From: Actinomucor elegans
Taxonomy: Eukaryota; Mucoromycota; Mucoromycetes; Mucorales; Mucoraceae
Length of the DNA: 64,000 bases
Reading direction: 5' to 3'
Assembly: GCA_026027325.1 (NCBI GenBank)
Contig: JAMSLZ010000001.1
Coordinates: 2,542,001 to 2,606,000, forward strand
Shown: positions 28,494 through 39,900 of the stretch, in pieces
Layout of the letters: every line of letters starts with the position of its first letter
Numbering within the stretch: position 1 is the first letter of the stretch
The notes under the pieces: generated by a model
What the model was told of the DNA's origin: nothing
Databases searched by the model: none
Seen by the model: only the letters and a program-made list of their open reading frames with translations
Made by a program: the position numbers and the translations under genes

Positions 28494-30039
28494 CTAATTG
28501 ATATTATTTTTATAGCTTGGATTAATAGCCCATGTTGGAAGCTTTTTGAAGATTTTGTGGTTTAATAAACCTTCATCAGTGCTACGAACAGAAAGGCGAG
28601 GCTTACTTTCTGTTTCTGATTGACGGTTGGAGATAAATAAGCTATCACAAAGATCATAGAACTCGTCAGCCTAGACATATATTATACGAGATAAGTATCT
28701 ATCAGATAGTTTATAATTTACGCATATTTACCTTTTGTGATCTCCAACAGGGACGAATGCGTCTGATGGTCTTTCGATCGCCATCATTATCTTCTTCATC
28801 AGACATACAGGCAGCTTCAAGCAAGATCTGACAGTCGTTAACATTAAAGCCATTCAGCCCAAAATAGTTTTGATGCATGTTAAAGGCAGTAGTACGATTT
28901 CTTTTTAGCTATTAGTATTAAATGGTTAAGTCTGATTTCAAATGATATCAATCAATTAAGCTTACTCTATCTTTTCTAGACTTGTACGCATTTGCCTTTT
29001 TCTTTGTATCTTTTACTTCTGGGCCAGCTTTTTCATTATTTGCCTTCTTCTTGGCAAACTCCAGTCTCTTTCTATAATAATCCTCGATAAATTGCTTCTT
29101 TTGATGAAGATCCCAATTGCAGCCCACAACTGCTTTGTTGATCAACAGATCATCCATTGCTTTGTTCTCCATGGCAATCAAAAGTCGATGATTCGTTTCA
29201 TCACCCTTTAACGAGCCGTTTACATTCCAATTCAACTTTCTGTCATTGATTATAGAGGTTTCAATTGTTCGAAGGCGCGACTATGTATACAGTATTGTGA
29301 AAACGTTAATACATTTGTATGGTGATGCATTTCTTAACATATTATAATGATTTACCGTCAGAGCATTTAGATCTTTCTGGCAGCCATGGAAGGATGGTCT
29401 TCGACTACTTTTCTTATTACTCTTGTTGGTGCTGCAGTAATTGGCCTGAAGAATAGTAAGCTTCTCTTCGTATGCTTGATTAAGCTCGATTTGTTTCTTC
29501 AATAGTTCTTCAGTGCGTTGGCCATTTTTTTCGACTTGAGCAAGTCGTTCCTGAAGAACTATCAATTCTGTTGTAAACATGACTTGTTCAGTGTCCGTCA
29601 CCAATCAGGTCAATGTTCGACAATGCTTATACTCAGCTTGTGCTTTGACAGCTTTGTAACGTCGGTTAAGAGATATATATGGAAATCAATGCTTAGTGCA
29701 ACTAACCTTCATAAACTATCTATCACCGAATATAAATTCGTACTAGAATGGATTACTATAAATCCTTGTTAACTCCATGAGCGCAGTCTTTGACTAACTC
29801 AATCGTCTATAATATCAAGTTAAATCCGAACTTCAATTTTGTATAAATAGCTCATCATTTTAATGCTTTAATAAATCAATTCGTTTTATCAGTCTGGTTA
29901 TTTTTACAGTCTTTATTATATTCGATATAACAAATTCATCCTCAATAGATGAATTTCTGTTTCTATATCTAGGAGATATAGTTCTACGAGCAGAAGAAGC
30001 AACGCTCAGGACATTGGGGATACCGTTATTGTTGGACAT
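28494..30039 (-). pseudogene. Four-exon gene of unknown function, exon 1 broken by a solo LTR
   Basis: Exons on the minus strand: 30039-29933 plus 29568-29356 (split by the LTR), 29280-28966, 28908-28732, 28670-28494. Introns of 75, 57 and 61 bases have GT-AG ends. All are phase 0, and the lengths (315, 315, 177, 177 after removing LTR and one AATTC) are whole codons, giving 328 codons. The product has a Ser/Arg/Asn-rich start (MSNNNGIPNVLS), a coiled coil at about 36-75 (LIVLQERLAQVEKNGQ), a Lys-rich basic region (FIEDYYRKRLEFAKKK) and an acidic patch (SDEEDNDGD). I do not recognise it. The LTR introduces stops. It lies tail to tail with the Tnp2 gene and could be the second gene of that transposon. 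Confidence 0.75.
29569..29932 (+). repeat. Solo LTR of the Gypsy1 family (364 bp)
   Basis: It begins TGTTGTAAAC and ends GATATAACA, with the duplication AATTC at 29564-29568 and 29933-29937. It is nearly identical to the LTR at 1684-2047, with one clear difference (F for V in the incidental frame). A TATA-like box lies at 29842-29850. The internal part was lost by LTR-LTR recombination. Confidence 0.96.
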
Positions 30040-30193
30040 TTTTTATTTTTCAAATAAAAGGTTTTTTGTAATAAAGATGGGTTAAGGAAGTTGCTACGGC
30101 TTACAGCATTAAATAGTTATTTGGCAGCTTCCTTTCATTGGTTTAATGATATTGCGGACATAATAAATGTGCGTAGTAAACGCGAAGGTAATA

Positions 30194-30262
30194 AGTATGC
30201 GTAGTAGACATCAATATAATTAGTATGCATAGTAGACATCAATATAATTAGTATGCGTAGTA
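30194..30262 (+). repeat. 28-bp tandem repeat, 2.5 copies
   Basis: The unit AGTATGCGTAGTAGACATC plus AATATAATT repeats at 30194 and 30222, followed by a partial third copy at 30250. It sits about 150 bases upstream of the four-exon gene's start, so it may be part of its promoter or a subterminal repeat of the Tnp2 element. Confidence 0.85.
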
Positions 30263-31951
30263 ATAAAAAAAAATTTTTTTTAGCTTCTTTTCTATCTTCT
30301 TCTGCTGCGTATTCTTTCACTTCAACCTTTAATCTTCTGGACGATTATTGTTCTATCCTAGTATATGCCAATGCATTTGTTCAAAAACCCTGTTGACCTT
30401 TTCAAGACTCATATATCTGGTGATTCTAAACTATTCTTGCTGCACAAAAACAACCCTTTTTTTCTAACTGGTTTTTTTTTAACTTAGATATCTTAATGAT
30501 GAATGTCAAAGGCTGCTACTGTAACAATACATTTATAGATAGCAAAGCTAAACATAGTATTGTACTCTACGATTTAAATGAATTAACACTAATATTTTTC
30601 CATTAGAAGCAGAATAACGAACACATTTACTACTGCGCAAGGTAAATTAACTTACTACTTTGAAGTTTGAAATTATGTATTCCTGACTATCTTCTAGCAT
30701 TCTTCCATTCAATGTGTTCTTAGTTTCGATCTTGTATTGGACTAGTAATGTCTATTTGGTGTCGTAATTTCAAGGTATGCTTAACAGATCCTTTTTTTTT
30801 TTGACATTATCTAACATACAACTTTTAGGCTAAATACTATTAGCTTTTCCCTCTAATCAATGTAAGTTATAAACTAAAACTGAACAATCTTCCCAACTCT
30901 TTATTAATTCCATTCTTTCATTAGTTTTAATTCACGTACTTATTCGATCATGGCTGACGATTAGTCTCAAATCGCATTTATTAAGGTAATTAGATTGAAT
31001 ATTTGTGTTCAATGCTTATTACTAACGCTTGTTTATTAGCTAGAATATGTAAAAATGACTTGGCTGGCTGCTGCTCTCTCTTTTCCCTCGATCTCAAGGT
31101 GAGTATACTGAAGCTTGATATCTGGAAACGCTAGCCAATAGTGTAGTATCAAATTTTGCTATATATACGAGTCTATATTGCTATAGTTCTGCGCTTATAA
31201 TAGCGATAATTATAGTTCTATTTGATTTGAATCGAGCAAATGAACATTCAATTCGATTAAAATAAAAACCAATTGAAAAATTACAAAACTTATTTATAAT
31301 GATATATGGGCCAATGAAGTATAAACATAACAATAAAAAAGATATAATATAAACCAATTGAAAGCAGTACATACCATCAGTTTAGACCAATAATTAAGCG
31401 TGTAAAGCGTCTAAATTCTAAGAAACTATTGGATAGAATGCCAATTTATATGCTGAAACTCGGGGAGCAATTGCCTGCTAAGAGTGTAATAAGAACCTAC
31501 CGAGTTCGTGCAAGCTTAGGGCATAATTGCCTGCTAAAAAAGCGTAGAGATTGTCCCCGATGTTCTATGCAAACATCGGGCCTCCCCGAACTCCGTCCAG
31601 CTATTTACCCTATATTCGTGATCACGACCATTACCCCGAACACCATAAAACTCGGGCCAAATTCGTGATGATGTTCGTGATCAATTATTTGCAGTGTTTC
31701 CAAATATAGAATTATAACCCTTTTTAGTATACGGAGTTATAATCAAGCCAATTAAAATAAAATAAGAAATGAAAATGTAGAAAAGTGAATAATGAATGAT
31801 CTTTATTAATTCATGTCTTTCTGGATATTTATATGTTTTAGAAAAGTGCTGAGTAATTATATAGAATAACATATGCTTATAATATAGTGAAATATACTGA
31901 TAATAATAATTAAGACATAGTGGGGTGATTTGCTGATGTTTGATTGCGTCT

Positions 31952-32307
31952 TTAAAGAAACTTCTTTCGTTTTGTATTTTGTCTGATGACCGACATGTTC
32001 GGCGTAAACCGCCTTTTCTTTGCTTGTTTCTTGCGCAGTTGTATTTCCAGTTCAATAGGCACGTCTTGTATTAATTCATCCATAGTAGTGGATTCTTGAA
32101 CTTGATTGGCTGACGGCCCTTGAAGTCTGACATTTTTGTCAGTTCTGTATCTTGTAATGGATGTCTGTAGAATCAGTTCTCTTCTTCTTCTGTGACTATT
32201 CTACACGTGATCAAGAAGTATATTAAAGAAGTATTATAAAAGATACTGTATGCGAAAAAAGGGTTTCAATGTTTTATAAACTAACCTTTTTCTCTTTACA
32301 CAGCTGT
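31952..32307 (-). other. Possible last two exons of a spliced gene, unknown function
   Basis: On the minus strand an open piece of 83 codons (32200-31952) reads NSHRRRRELILQTS to KRKKFL and is rich in Lys/Arg with acidic centre (MDELIQDVPIELEIQ). It is preceded by an 85-base candidate intron (32285-32201, GTTAGT...GTGTAG) and a 22-base micro-exon (32307-32286). Before that lies a perfect TACTAAC branch site with an AG acceptor. No upstream exon could be fixed, and no function is suggested. Confidence 0.35.
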
Positions 32308-33547
32308 CTAAAATAAAACTATGCGGTTGATGTTAGTATCAATAGAGGGCTAAAACTTTGGCCTTTTTTCCTATAGGTTTTCCTTTATTGCGAACTCTAT
32401 TTAACACTACGGAGCTAAGGCGAATTTGAGAAATTTTGATTTTTTGATTTTTCAAAATTCGTCATTACTTAGCGTCGCATAAAATTATTTTAAATTGAGC
32501 TATCGAAGAAATTTAAAACATGTTCCAAAACAATGGGACGTTCTTTATGAATAGGAAAATTAAAATAAAGAATAAAAGAAGCTGGCTCGTCCTGTCCAAA
32601 TTGAATATTTTCATCACTTTTTTTTTTATAAAAAAATTAACATCATGATTCGTTCTATTACTAAGTGTATATTATTCATTTTTGATAGAATTGTATTGTT
32701 TCTAATGGTTAGCTTTATTTTTTAGTAGTAGTTCTTCTTAGCTCTGTCTCTTTTTCTGTATTTATGGCTACCTAGGCTCAGCATACTTCATTTCTTGATA
32801 TATTTGCTTAAGGTATTGTTTTCATGTTTTAGAATGACGAACATTATTGTTTTCTAACGTGTTTTCTTTTTTAGAGGCTGCATTTGTTTGACTTTGGTAT
32901 GTTTCTTTTTACAATTCATTGCTCGCTGAATTACTCATTGTTATTTTCTTTCTTTCTTTCTTTTACATATATAGGATCAACTTTGCCTTGTTATTTTCTA
33001 AATGTACTATTGTCGTGTAGTATATTACGTACGCGTTGCTATGCGACGCAAGCTCCACAGGTATGTATTACTACATTGTTAAAGTATATACTTTAGGCTT
33101 TATTAGTCTAACCATCTTCCTTTTTGAATAGTTGTAGCAGTAGATGATTGAGTAATTTGTTCGTTTGATTGGTTTGAGGTTAGTTTTATCAAAGATTTAT
33201 AAGTTATCCTTCATAATAATGACTAATATAACCGGTGTTTAGTTGCTTTTGTCACTTTGCCTTTTATTTTTCTGTATGAATGACTACTCTTGTGCGTGTA
33301 TTAAAGGACTGGTAACGGTAAGTTGATTGCTATGTTGATATTTTTCCTGGATATATATTACTATACAGCAGGTATATTTTACCTTTATATATGCTTTATA
33401 CTATATATTTTATACTATACTATTTGATCTAATGAAAGAAAAAGTAATAAAATCAATATTATTATTAAAATATAATTATTTTCATAAACGTATATACGTA
33501 TATTTCAATTCATTAATGGTACCATTTGGCAGACTGAAAATGAGAGT

Positions 33548-33712
33548 ATTGGCTACTAATATGCCCATAATGGCATATTTTCTGCCAGTTTCCTTGGCTA
33601 TTAATATGCCTTTATTGGCTATTTGAAAATTTTTTACTGCATTAAAACAGCCAAGGCATTATAAGTAAAAATTGGCAGTTTACCTGCCCATTTTGGCATA
33701 TTAGCAGCCAAT
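33548..33712. repeat. Inverted repeat with a repeated GGCTAnTAATATGCC motif
   Basis: Arms at 33548-33575 and 33685-33712 (28 bases, few mismatches) share ATTGGCTNCTAATATGCC. A third copy of the motif (GGCTATTAATATGCC) lies inside, near 33597. It ends just before the 5' end of a truncated LINE and may be a small MITE; no target duplication was found. Confidence 0.7.
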
Positions 33713-33727
33713 TTTTTCGCCATAGTG

Positions 33728-34269
33728 TATGGTAGCCAAGGCTTTCACTCCCTGGTGGGGGCTGCTCCATGACAAGATTGGTTACCGCTTTCGGGTGAAT
33801 CGCTGGTCTCCTCAGCAGTTTCCTTCTCCTTTCTGTGTTCTCTGCGGTGCTAATGAAGACTTGTACCATTTTGCTGTCGGTTGTCCTCATAAATCCGACT
33901 ACTGGCGTCAAGCTCTTGTTTTCCTCTCCTTGGATGAAGACTTTCCCTGTGACGCGAACATCTGGGCTGCACTGGTCACTCTATGTAGTCTAGATTGCAA
34001 GCCGCTTGATGTGGATGTGCTTTCCATTTTGGGTTCGATCTTCTATACCCTATGGGCTGCACATTGGCGATGTGTTATTCATGATGATACTTGGTCCTCA
34101 GCTTGGGTCCTCAATTCCTTCAAGACAGATAACAGCCTTGTTATCACCACGTTCTTAGATAGTAGAACTCCTGATGAGTCTATTAGCACAACATTAGATT
34201 AGTCCATTGTAATTTAGCTTTGTAAAACCACTTTAAGATTAATAAATTACATTTAATACAAAAAAAAAA
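33728..34269 (+). mobile_element. 5'-truncated LINE, last 0.5 kb (LINE-a)
   Basis: It contains the final 157 codons of ORF2 (to 34202, ending SISTTLD) including the C-terminal finger (CVLCGANEDLYHFAVGC), the standard 3' UTR and ten A (34260-34269). No target duplication could be matched on the two sides. Confidence 0.9.
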
Positions 34270-34270
34270 G

Positions 34271-34657
34271 TTATGCCCCAAGCACTAATAGGCCTAAACT
34301 GCACCTTACTATCGATTTGGTCTTGAATCGCCTTGTAAGCAGCAAAACGATCAGGAAACAACTTTCCAGGGAAAGAGAACAAAACAGAACCAGAAGAGAG
34401 AGCTTGCTCCACCAAAGCAGCAGCCTTGCGAGCCAAGATTTCAGATTTAAGGTCATCATCTTCGAAAATGACCTCACCAACAAGAGGAATTGCGGAATTG
34501 TCGACATTACGTCGACCAGGAGTGACAAGTACCTTCTTAGAGGCACCACGAGCAACAATTGTTGTCCAGGACACGGCAGAATTTTCGGTCATGTACCAGA
34601 ATTCTCAAAATTGAGGAGATTGAGCAAAAAAGTTTTTGAAATGTCGAAATTGGCGAA
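34271..34657 (-). mobile_element. LINE fragment: 5' UTR end and first ~107 codons of ORF1 (LINE-b)
   Basis: On the minus strand it runs from the end of the 5' UTR through ATG at 34592 (MTENSAVSWTTIVARG) to about SKVQFRPISAWG. There it meets the poly(A) tail of LINE-a head-on. The protein version (FPDRFAAYKAIQDQI) is that of subfamily 2, as in LINE-D and LINE-O. Confidence 0.88.
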
Positions 34658-34728
34658 TTTTTTTTTTTTTTGTATTAAATGTAATTTATTAATCTTAAAG
34701 TGGTTTTACAAAGCTAAATTACAATGGA

Positions 34729-36853
34729 CTAATCTAATGTTGTGCTAGTAGACTCATCAGGAGTTCTACTATCTAAGAAAGTGGTGATAACAAGGCTGTT
34801 ATCTGTCTTGAAGGAATTGAGGACCCAAGCTGAGGACCAAGTATCATCATGAATAACACATCGCCAATGTGCAGCCCATAGGGTATAGAAGATCGAACCC
34901 AAAATGGAAAGCACATCCACATCAAGCGGCTTGCAATCTAGACTACATAGAGTGACCAGTGCAGCCCAGATGTTCGCGTCACAGGGAAAGTCTTCATCCA
35001 AGGAGAGGAAAACAAGAGCTTGACGCCAGTAGTCGGACTTTTGCGGGCAACCGACAGCAAAATGGTACAAGTCTTCATTAGCACCGCAGAGAACACAGAA
35101 AGGAGAAGGAAACTGCTGAGGAGACCAGCGATTCACCCGAGAGCGATAGCCAATCTTGTCGTGAAGCAGGCGCCACCAGGGAGTGAAAGCCTTGGCCACC
35201 ATGGGGAGAGACCAAAACAAACGCCAAAAGAAAGGACGCAGAAGCAAGTGAGAAGCCACAGCCAAAGGAGGACCAGGACGAGCAGAAACAACAGAGTGAT
35301 CAGCGTGCCAGAAGCGACGCAAGACACCGAGAGGGAGTTTGGCAACAGATACCACCGAAGAGGGACCAGAAGGAACAGTCCAATGACGGGTCGATGGCAT
35401 CCAGGAAGAAGCACCAGAACGAGACACAGGAAGAGCACGCTGTTCACCATAAGTGAAAGCAACTTTGGACCTAATCACCGGAGGGAGAGCCAGAGAAACA
35501 GGACCAAAAGGAGGACTTAAACCATAATAAACCGACTTGACATGGCTGGAACTTGGCAGAGCCTTATTGGAGAACAGGGTACCAGAGTGAATATTCCAGT
35601 GGAATATGTCAGACATGAGATACTTGGGAGCAACAGACGAAGGAACAAAACCAGGAGACAGATCATGAGCAACACCAGGAACAGAAGACACCACACAGCA
35701 CAAAGGAAGATCCAGAAACCACCGAGAAGACCAAGAAGAATGCACCACCAAAGGAGGCAGCCGAACCAGAAGCTTGGTTAGATGATCCAGGGTTGGAATG
35801 CTATTCAACCGAGGTGTCGTATACACGCTTATATTCACAGGCTATACATACGACATGTCTCAATTAAAGCTATCTAACTGCGTAACTGATTGACCCGACA
35901 AACAGGTTTCACCAATCAAGCAATCACGCATAATCAATTAAGCTTCTAGATCGATTCATCATCACTTGTCATTAACATTACTCATCAGTAATAATACAAG
36001 AACCAATACAAGAACAGTACGTTTACTTGTATAAACTAATTCTACCGTAACTTGCAAGTAATCGGCTAAACATGAATTATTGTTTCATTCATTCATTCTC
36101 AGCAGTACCTGTCAATCGGTTAAACATAAGACCTTTAACTAATATAAATACACCTTCATTTTATGATCGAAATAAAGAACGAATAACTATCTTATTACCA
36201 ATCAGTAATCTGATTAGATATACAAGTCTTATTATTATTATTACGTGAATCTTTGGTCTTTAGCTACTTCGGATTCAACACGAGGCTTGAATCGAGATGG
36301 ATACATCAACCAAGGGAGAACCGAAGAATGACCAGAATAGGCTTGAAAGCAGAACACCAACCAGGGAGACACAAAATCCGAAGACACCAGAGGACGAAGC
36401 AGACGTTGAACATACACAAGATGCAAAGCAAAGCTCTGATCTTGGATGTCCACCAGACCAACACCACCATACTTGCGAGGAAGACACAAAGAAGACCAAG
36501 ACGGAGCGGGCCAAAACGATGCCACATACTTGCGCACTACTGCCTTGATATCCAGAAGCCACTTGCCAGGCACAGGAACCACACGGAGAAGATGATACAC
36601 CTTAGAAAGCAACAGCGAATTCGCCACCAGACCAGTACCACGAATTGACAGGTGTCGTTCACGAAGCATGTTTGCATGCCTCTCCAACTTGACTTTGACA
36701 CCATCCAGGAAATGCAACAACTGAGCATCGGTATGATACAGTGGATAACCAAGGTAACGCACCGAGCCAACAGACGACGAATCATGCCACTCTACACCAG
36801 CAGCAGAAGCTATATCAACCCAAGGCTGATGAGCCACACCAGAAAGAGACACC
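34729..36853 (-). pseudogene. LINE-C ORF2, C-terminal part, split by a solo LTR
   Basis: The two pieces (36853-36281 and 35814-34729) are colinear with ORF2 from about codon 800 (VSLSGVAHQPWVD) to the end (STSTTLD). They are separated only by the LTR with its CGAGG duplication. The endonuclease and the catalytic YADD are absent because of the internal deletion, so this copy cannot act on its own. Similarity to LINE-A, E, G and H is very high (subfamily 1). Confidence 0.9.
35815..36280. repeat. Solo LTR of a third LTR family (466 bp)
   Basis: The insert begins TGTCGTATACACG and ends CGGATTCAACA, flanked by the 5-bp duplication CGAGG (35810-35814, 36281-36285) inside LINE-C ORF2. TG...CA ends, size and duplication fit a solo LTR. 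It has a TATA-like stretch (ATATAAATACACC) and no coding region. It is unrelated by eye to the Gypsy1 and Gypsy2 LTRs. Orientation is not fixed beyond the TATA hint. Confidence 0.85.
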
Positions 36854-36906
36854 TTTTTTTTTTTTTTTTTTTTGTATGAAGTGTAACTTTATTAACAATT
36901 AGTATT

Positions 36907-39900
36907 CTAATTTAATTCTAACAAACTAGGAGATTCAGTGGCAGTGGATGTACTAGCCATGAATTCCGAAATTATAAGTGAATGATCATGCTCGAATGCA
37001 TTAATAGCATGAGCAGAGGACCAGGATTCATCATGAATCACGCATTTCCAATGCAAACGCCAAACTGTAGCTAAGCCGGCACCAAGGAGCACCAAAAGGT
37101 CGTTCGAAAGAGGTACTGACTTGAGATCACACAAGGTGACCAAGCCAGACCAAACAGAAGCAAGATCGCAGAGAGGTTCTTGGAGACAGAGCAACTGGAT
37201 CATATCCATCCAAAAGATAGCCTTCATGGGACAGTATACGAGCATATGGCCAAGTGTTTCCACTTCACCACAGAGGCCACAGAGAGGAGACAGGTACACA
37301 TTTGGATCCCACCGATGCAAGCGAGCACGATAGCCAATGCGGTCATGCAAGAGACGCCACCAAGGAGTGAATGCTTTTGCAGGCATAGGCAAAGACCAAA
37401 AGAGACGCCAAAAGAAGGGCCGAAGCAGAGCATGAGCACCCATAGTAGCAGGAGGTTGAGGACGGTGCATCACAAGTGATGCATACTCCGGATGCCAAGA
37501 GCGACGCAGAACACCAAGAGGAACCTTTCGAATCGAGACTACCGTTTTACTGGTAACCTGGATAGTCCAGTGGGCAGTAGAAGGCAGCCAAGAAGAAGCA
37601 GCAGGAGAACAGGGCAGAGCAGACAGTTCCGAAGAAGAGAAGCCAATCTTGGAGCGGATTACCTCAGGCAAAGTCAGAGTCGGAGGACCATTAAATGGTT
37701 GGAAACCAGACCAGACTAGACGAACTTGCCTTTTCATGTTGTTCTTGAGACCAGCAGAGACCACACCGAGATGAGGAATCCAGAAACACAAGTCCGAGAG
37801 CAAATACCTTGGAGCCAGGGCAGCAGGATCCAGAGGAGGAGGCTTACCCAGAGGATTCTCGCAAGGCGATACCACAGAACAAAGAGGAAGATCCAAAAAC
37901 CAGCGAGGAGACCAACTTTCCGACACGACCAGAGGAGGCAACCGAGAAAGCAACTCCACCAAGTGAGAAACCACAGGCACACCCTTGAAAAGCGACTTGT
38001 ACATGGCTGGATACATGAACCAGGGTAGGACCGAAGAGTGACCAGTATACACCTGAATACAATGCACCAACCAAGGAGAAACAAAGTCCACAGCAGAACG
38101 AGAAGGAAATAGCAATCGTTGGATGTACACCATATGGAGAGCCAGGCTTTGATCTTTGACATCAACAAGAGAGGCACCCCCGAACTTCTTTGGTAGACAC
38201 AAGGAAGACCAAGACACAGACGGATTGAAAGGAACCATGAATTCACGAATGACCCTTTTGAGCTGGTCCAGCCAGGAAGTAGGAGCAGGAATCACCCGAA
38301 GAATATGGTACACCTTAGAGAGCAGCAGAGAGTTAGCCACAAGACTTTTACCACGGATTGACAGCTGTCGTTCCTTAAGCAGGTTACTATGCCTTGTAAC
38401 CTTGACCAAGATAGCATCCAGATAGTCCAACAGTTGAGCTTGTGTACTGTACAGAGGATAGCCCAAGTACCGCACCGCACCAGAAGAAGAAGCATCATGC
38501 CATTCGATACCAGAAGAATCTGCCAGAGACACCCATGAAGCATGAGAGACACCAGAGAGAGACACCAAGACCGTCTTGCTAAGATTGACTTTTGCATTGG
38601 AAGCGCGACCATAAAGATCCAAGAGAGAGAGTAGTAGAGACCATTCATCCGGAGAGGAGAGAAACACTTCAAGATCATCAGCATAACTTAGGAGCTTCAC
38701 CGCTGGAGGAGGGGTTGAGCCACTGACAAAGTCAAGAGGCCAATTGCCCGTACCATCCTTTGGATCCACATGCACCGAGAGAGGAGAAGGCTTGAACCGA
38801 GGAGACACCATCACCGAACCAAGAGAGACACCAGCCAAAGAAGACACCAGAAGAGAACGCAGCAGTGGCTCGAAAGCCAAGTTGAAGAGCAAAGGCGAGA
38901 GAGGATCACCTTGCCGTAAGCCTCGCTGTTGAGGTATTGGAGCCCCTAACCAACCATTGATGGACACCGAGATTTGGGTACCAAAAAAGAGAGAAGAGAG
39001 GGAACTCACCAACGAAGCGGGGAAGCCAAAACGAAGTAGGACCAGCCGAAGGTATTCAGGATGAACCCTATCATAGGCCTTTTCTTGATCCAAGAGCACA
39101 GCCACCTGCGGTAACTCTGGAGAGACCGAGCGCAAATGAGACATCAGGAGCTGGTTGAGCCAGCCATTATCAGAGATCAACCGACGGGGCATAAAGCCAG
39201 TTTGGTACGGATTGATCAGACCAGGAAGCACCTCATTGAACCGATTGGCCAACAGTTTTGTGAACAGCTTGGCATCCGAATTGATCAAAGAAAGGGGTCG
39301 CCAGTTGGAGAGCAGCTGAGGATCACCCTTCTTGTACAGCAGAACCATTCGAGTTTGTTGCCAAGATTGCGGAAACACACCTGAGAAAGCATCACCAAGA
39401 ACCGATACTAAGAGATCAAGGAAAGGACGGGAGTTTGTAGCCAAGTATTGATACACCTCAAATGGAAGACCATCCAGACCAGGACTACGAGACTTGGGAG
39501 CATGAGCAAGCACAGAAAGCACCAGAAGAGCATTAGGCAAAGCCGTCAGCTTTTCCGCATCCGAGGATGAAAGCACCACCTCAGGAGGTATAGCCGCCAA
39601 AAGAGAATCTATAGCTTCCGCATCGACATCATCAGGAGTGTACAGCTTTTGGTAGAAACCTCGAGCTTCCTTCAGAATATCAGCCGCTTCCACCAAGACC
39701 TCACCAGTAGTAGAGCACTTTAAGGATTGGATAGTCATAGAAGACTGCCGCTCCTTGATGACCCGGTAGAAATACTTGTTGTTGCGTTCCCCAAGTTCAT
39801 GCCAACGAGTGGCCGAGCGAAGCATATGTTGGCGAGTTTCTTTTTGAATCTGACCATCGATCAATTTCTCTAGTTCATGCACCACCTGAAGAGGAAGTGA

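Larger units (their letters stand above)
30040..33500. other. Gene-poor stretch
   Basis: No frame longer than about 125 codons looks real. A 28-bp repeat occurs at 30194-30262. Many GT...AG-like pairs occur next to short open pieces (for example ATGGCTGACGATTAG at 30950 and ATGGCTACCTAG at 32765), each stopped at once by TAG, which may be remnants of old spliced genes. A perfect 9-bp hairpin (CCCGATGTT / AACATCGGG) lies at 31556-31580. Confidence 0.45.

Noticed and set aside
33728..34657. Twin-priming inversion linking LINE-a and LINE-b
   Set aside because: In twin priming the inverted 5' part lies upstream of the 3' part. Here it lies beyond the poly(A) tail, and the two belong to different subfamilies.
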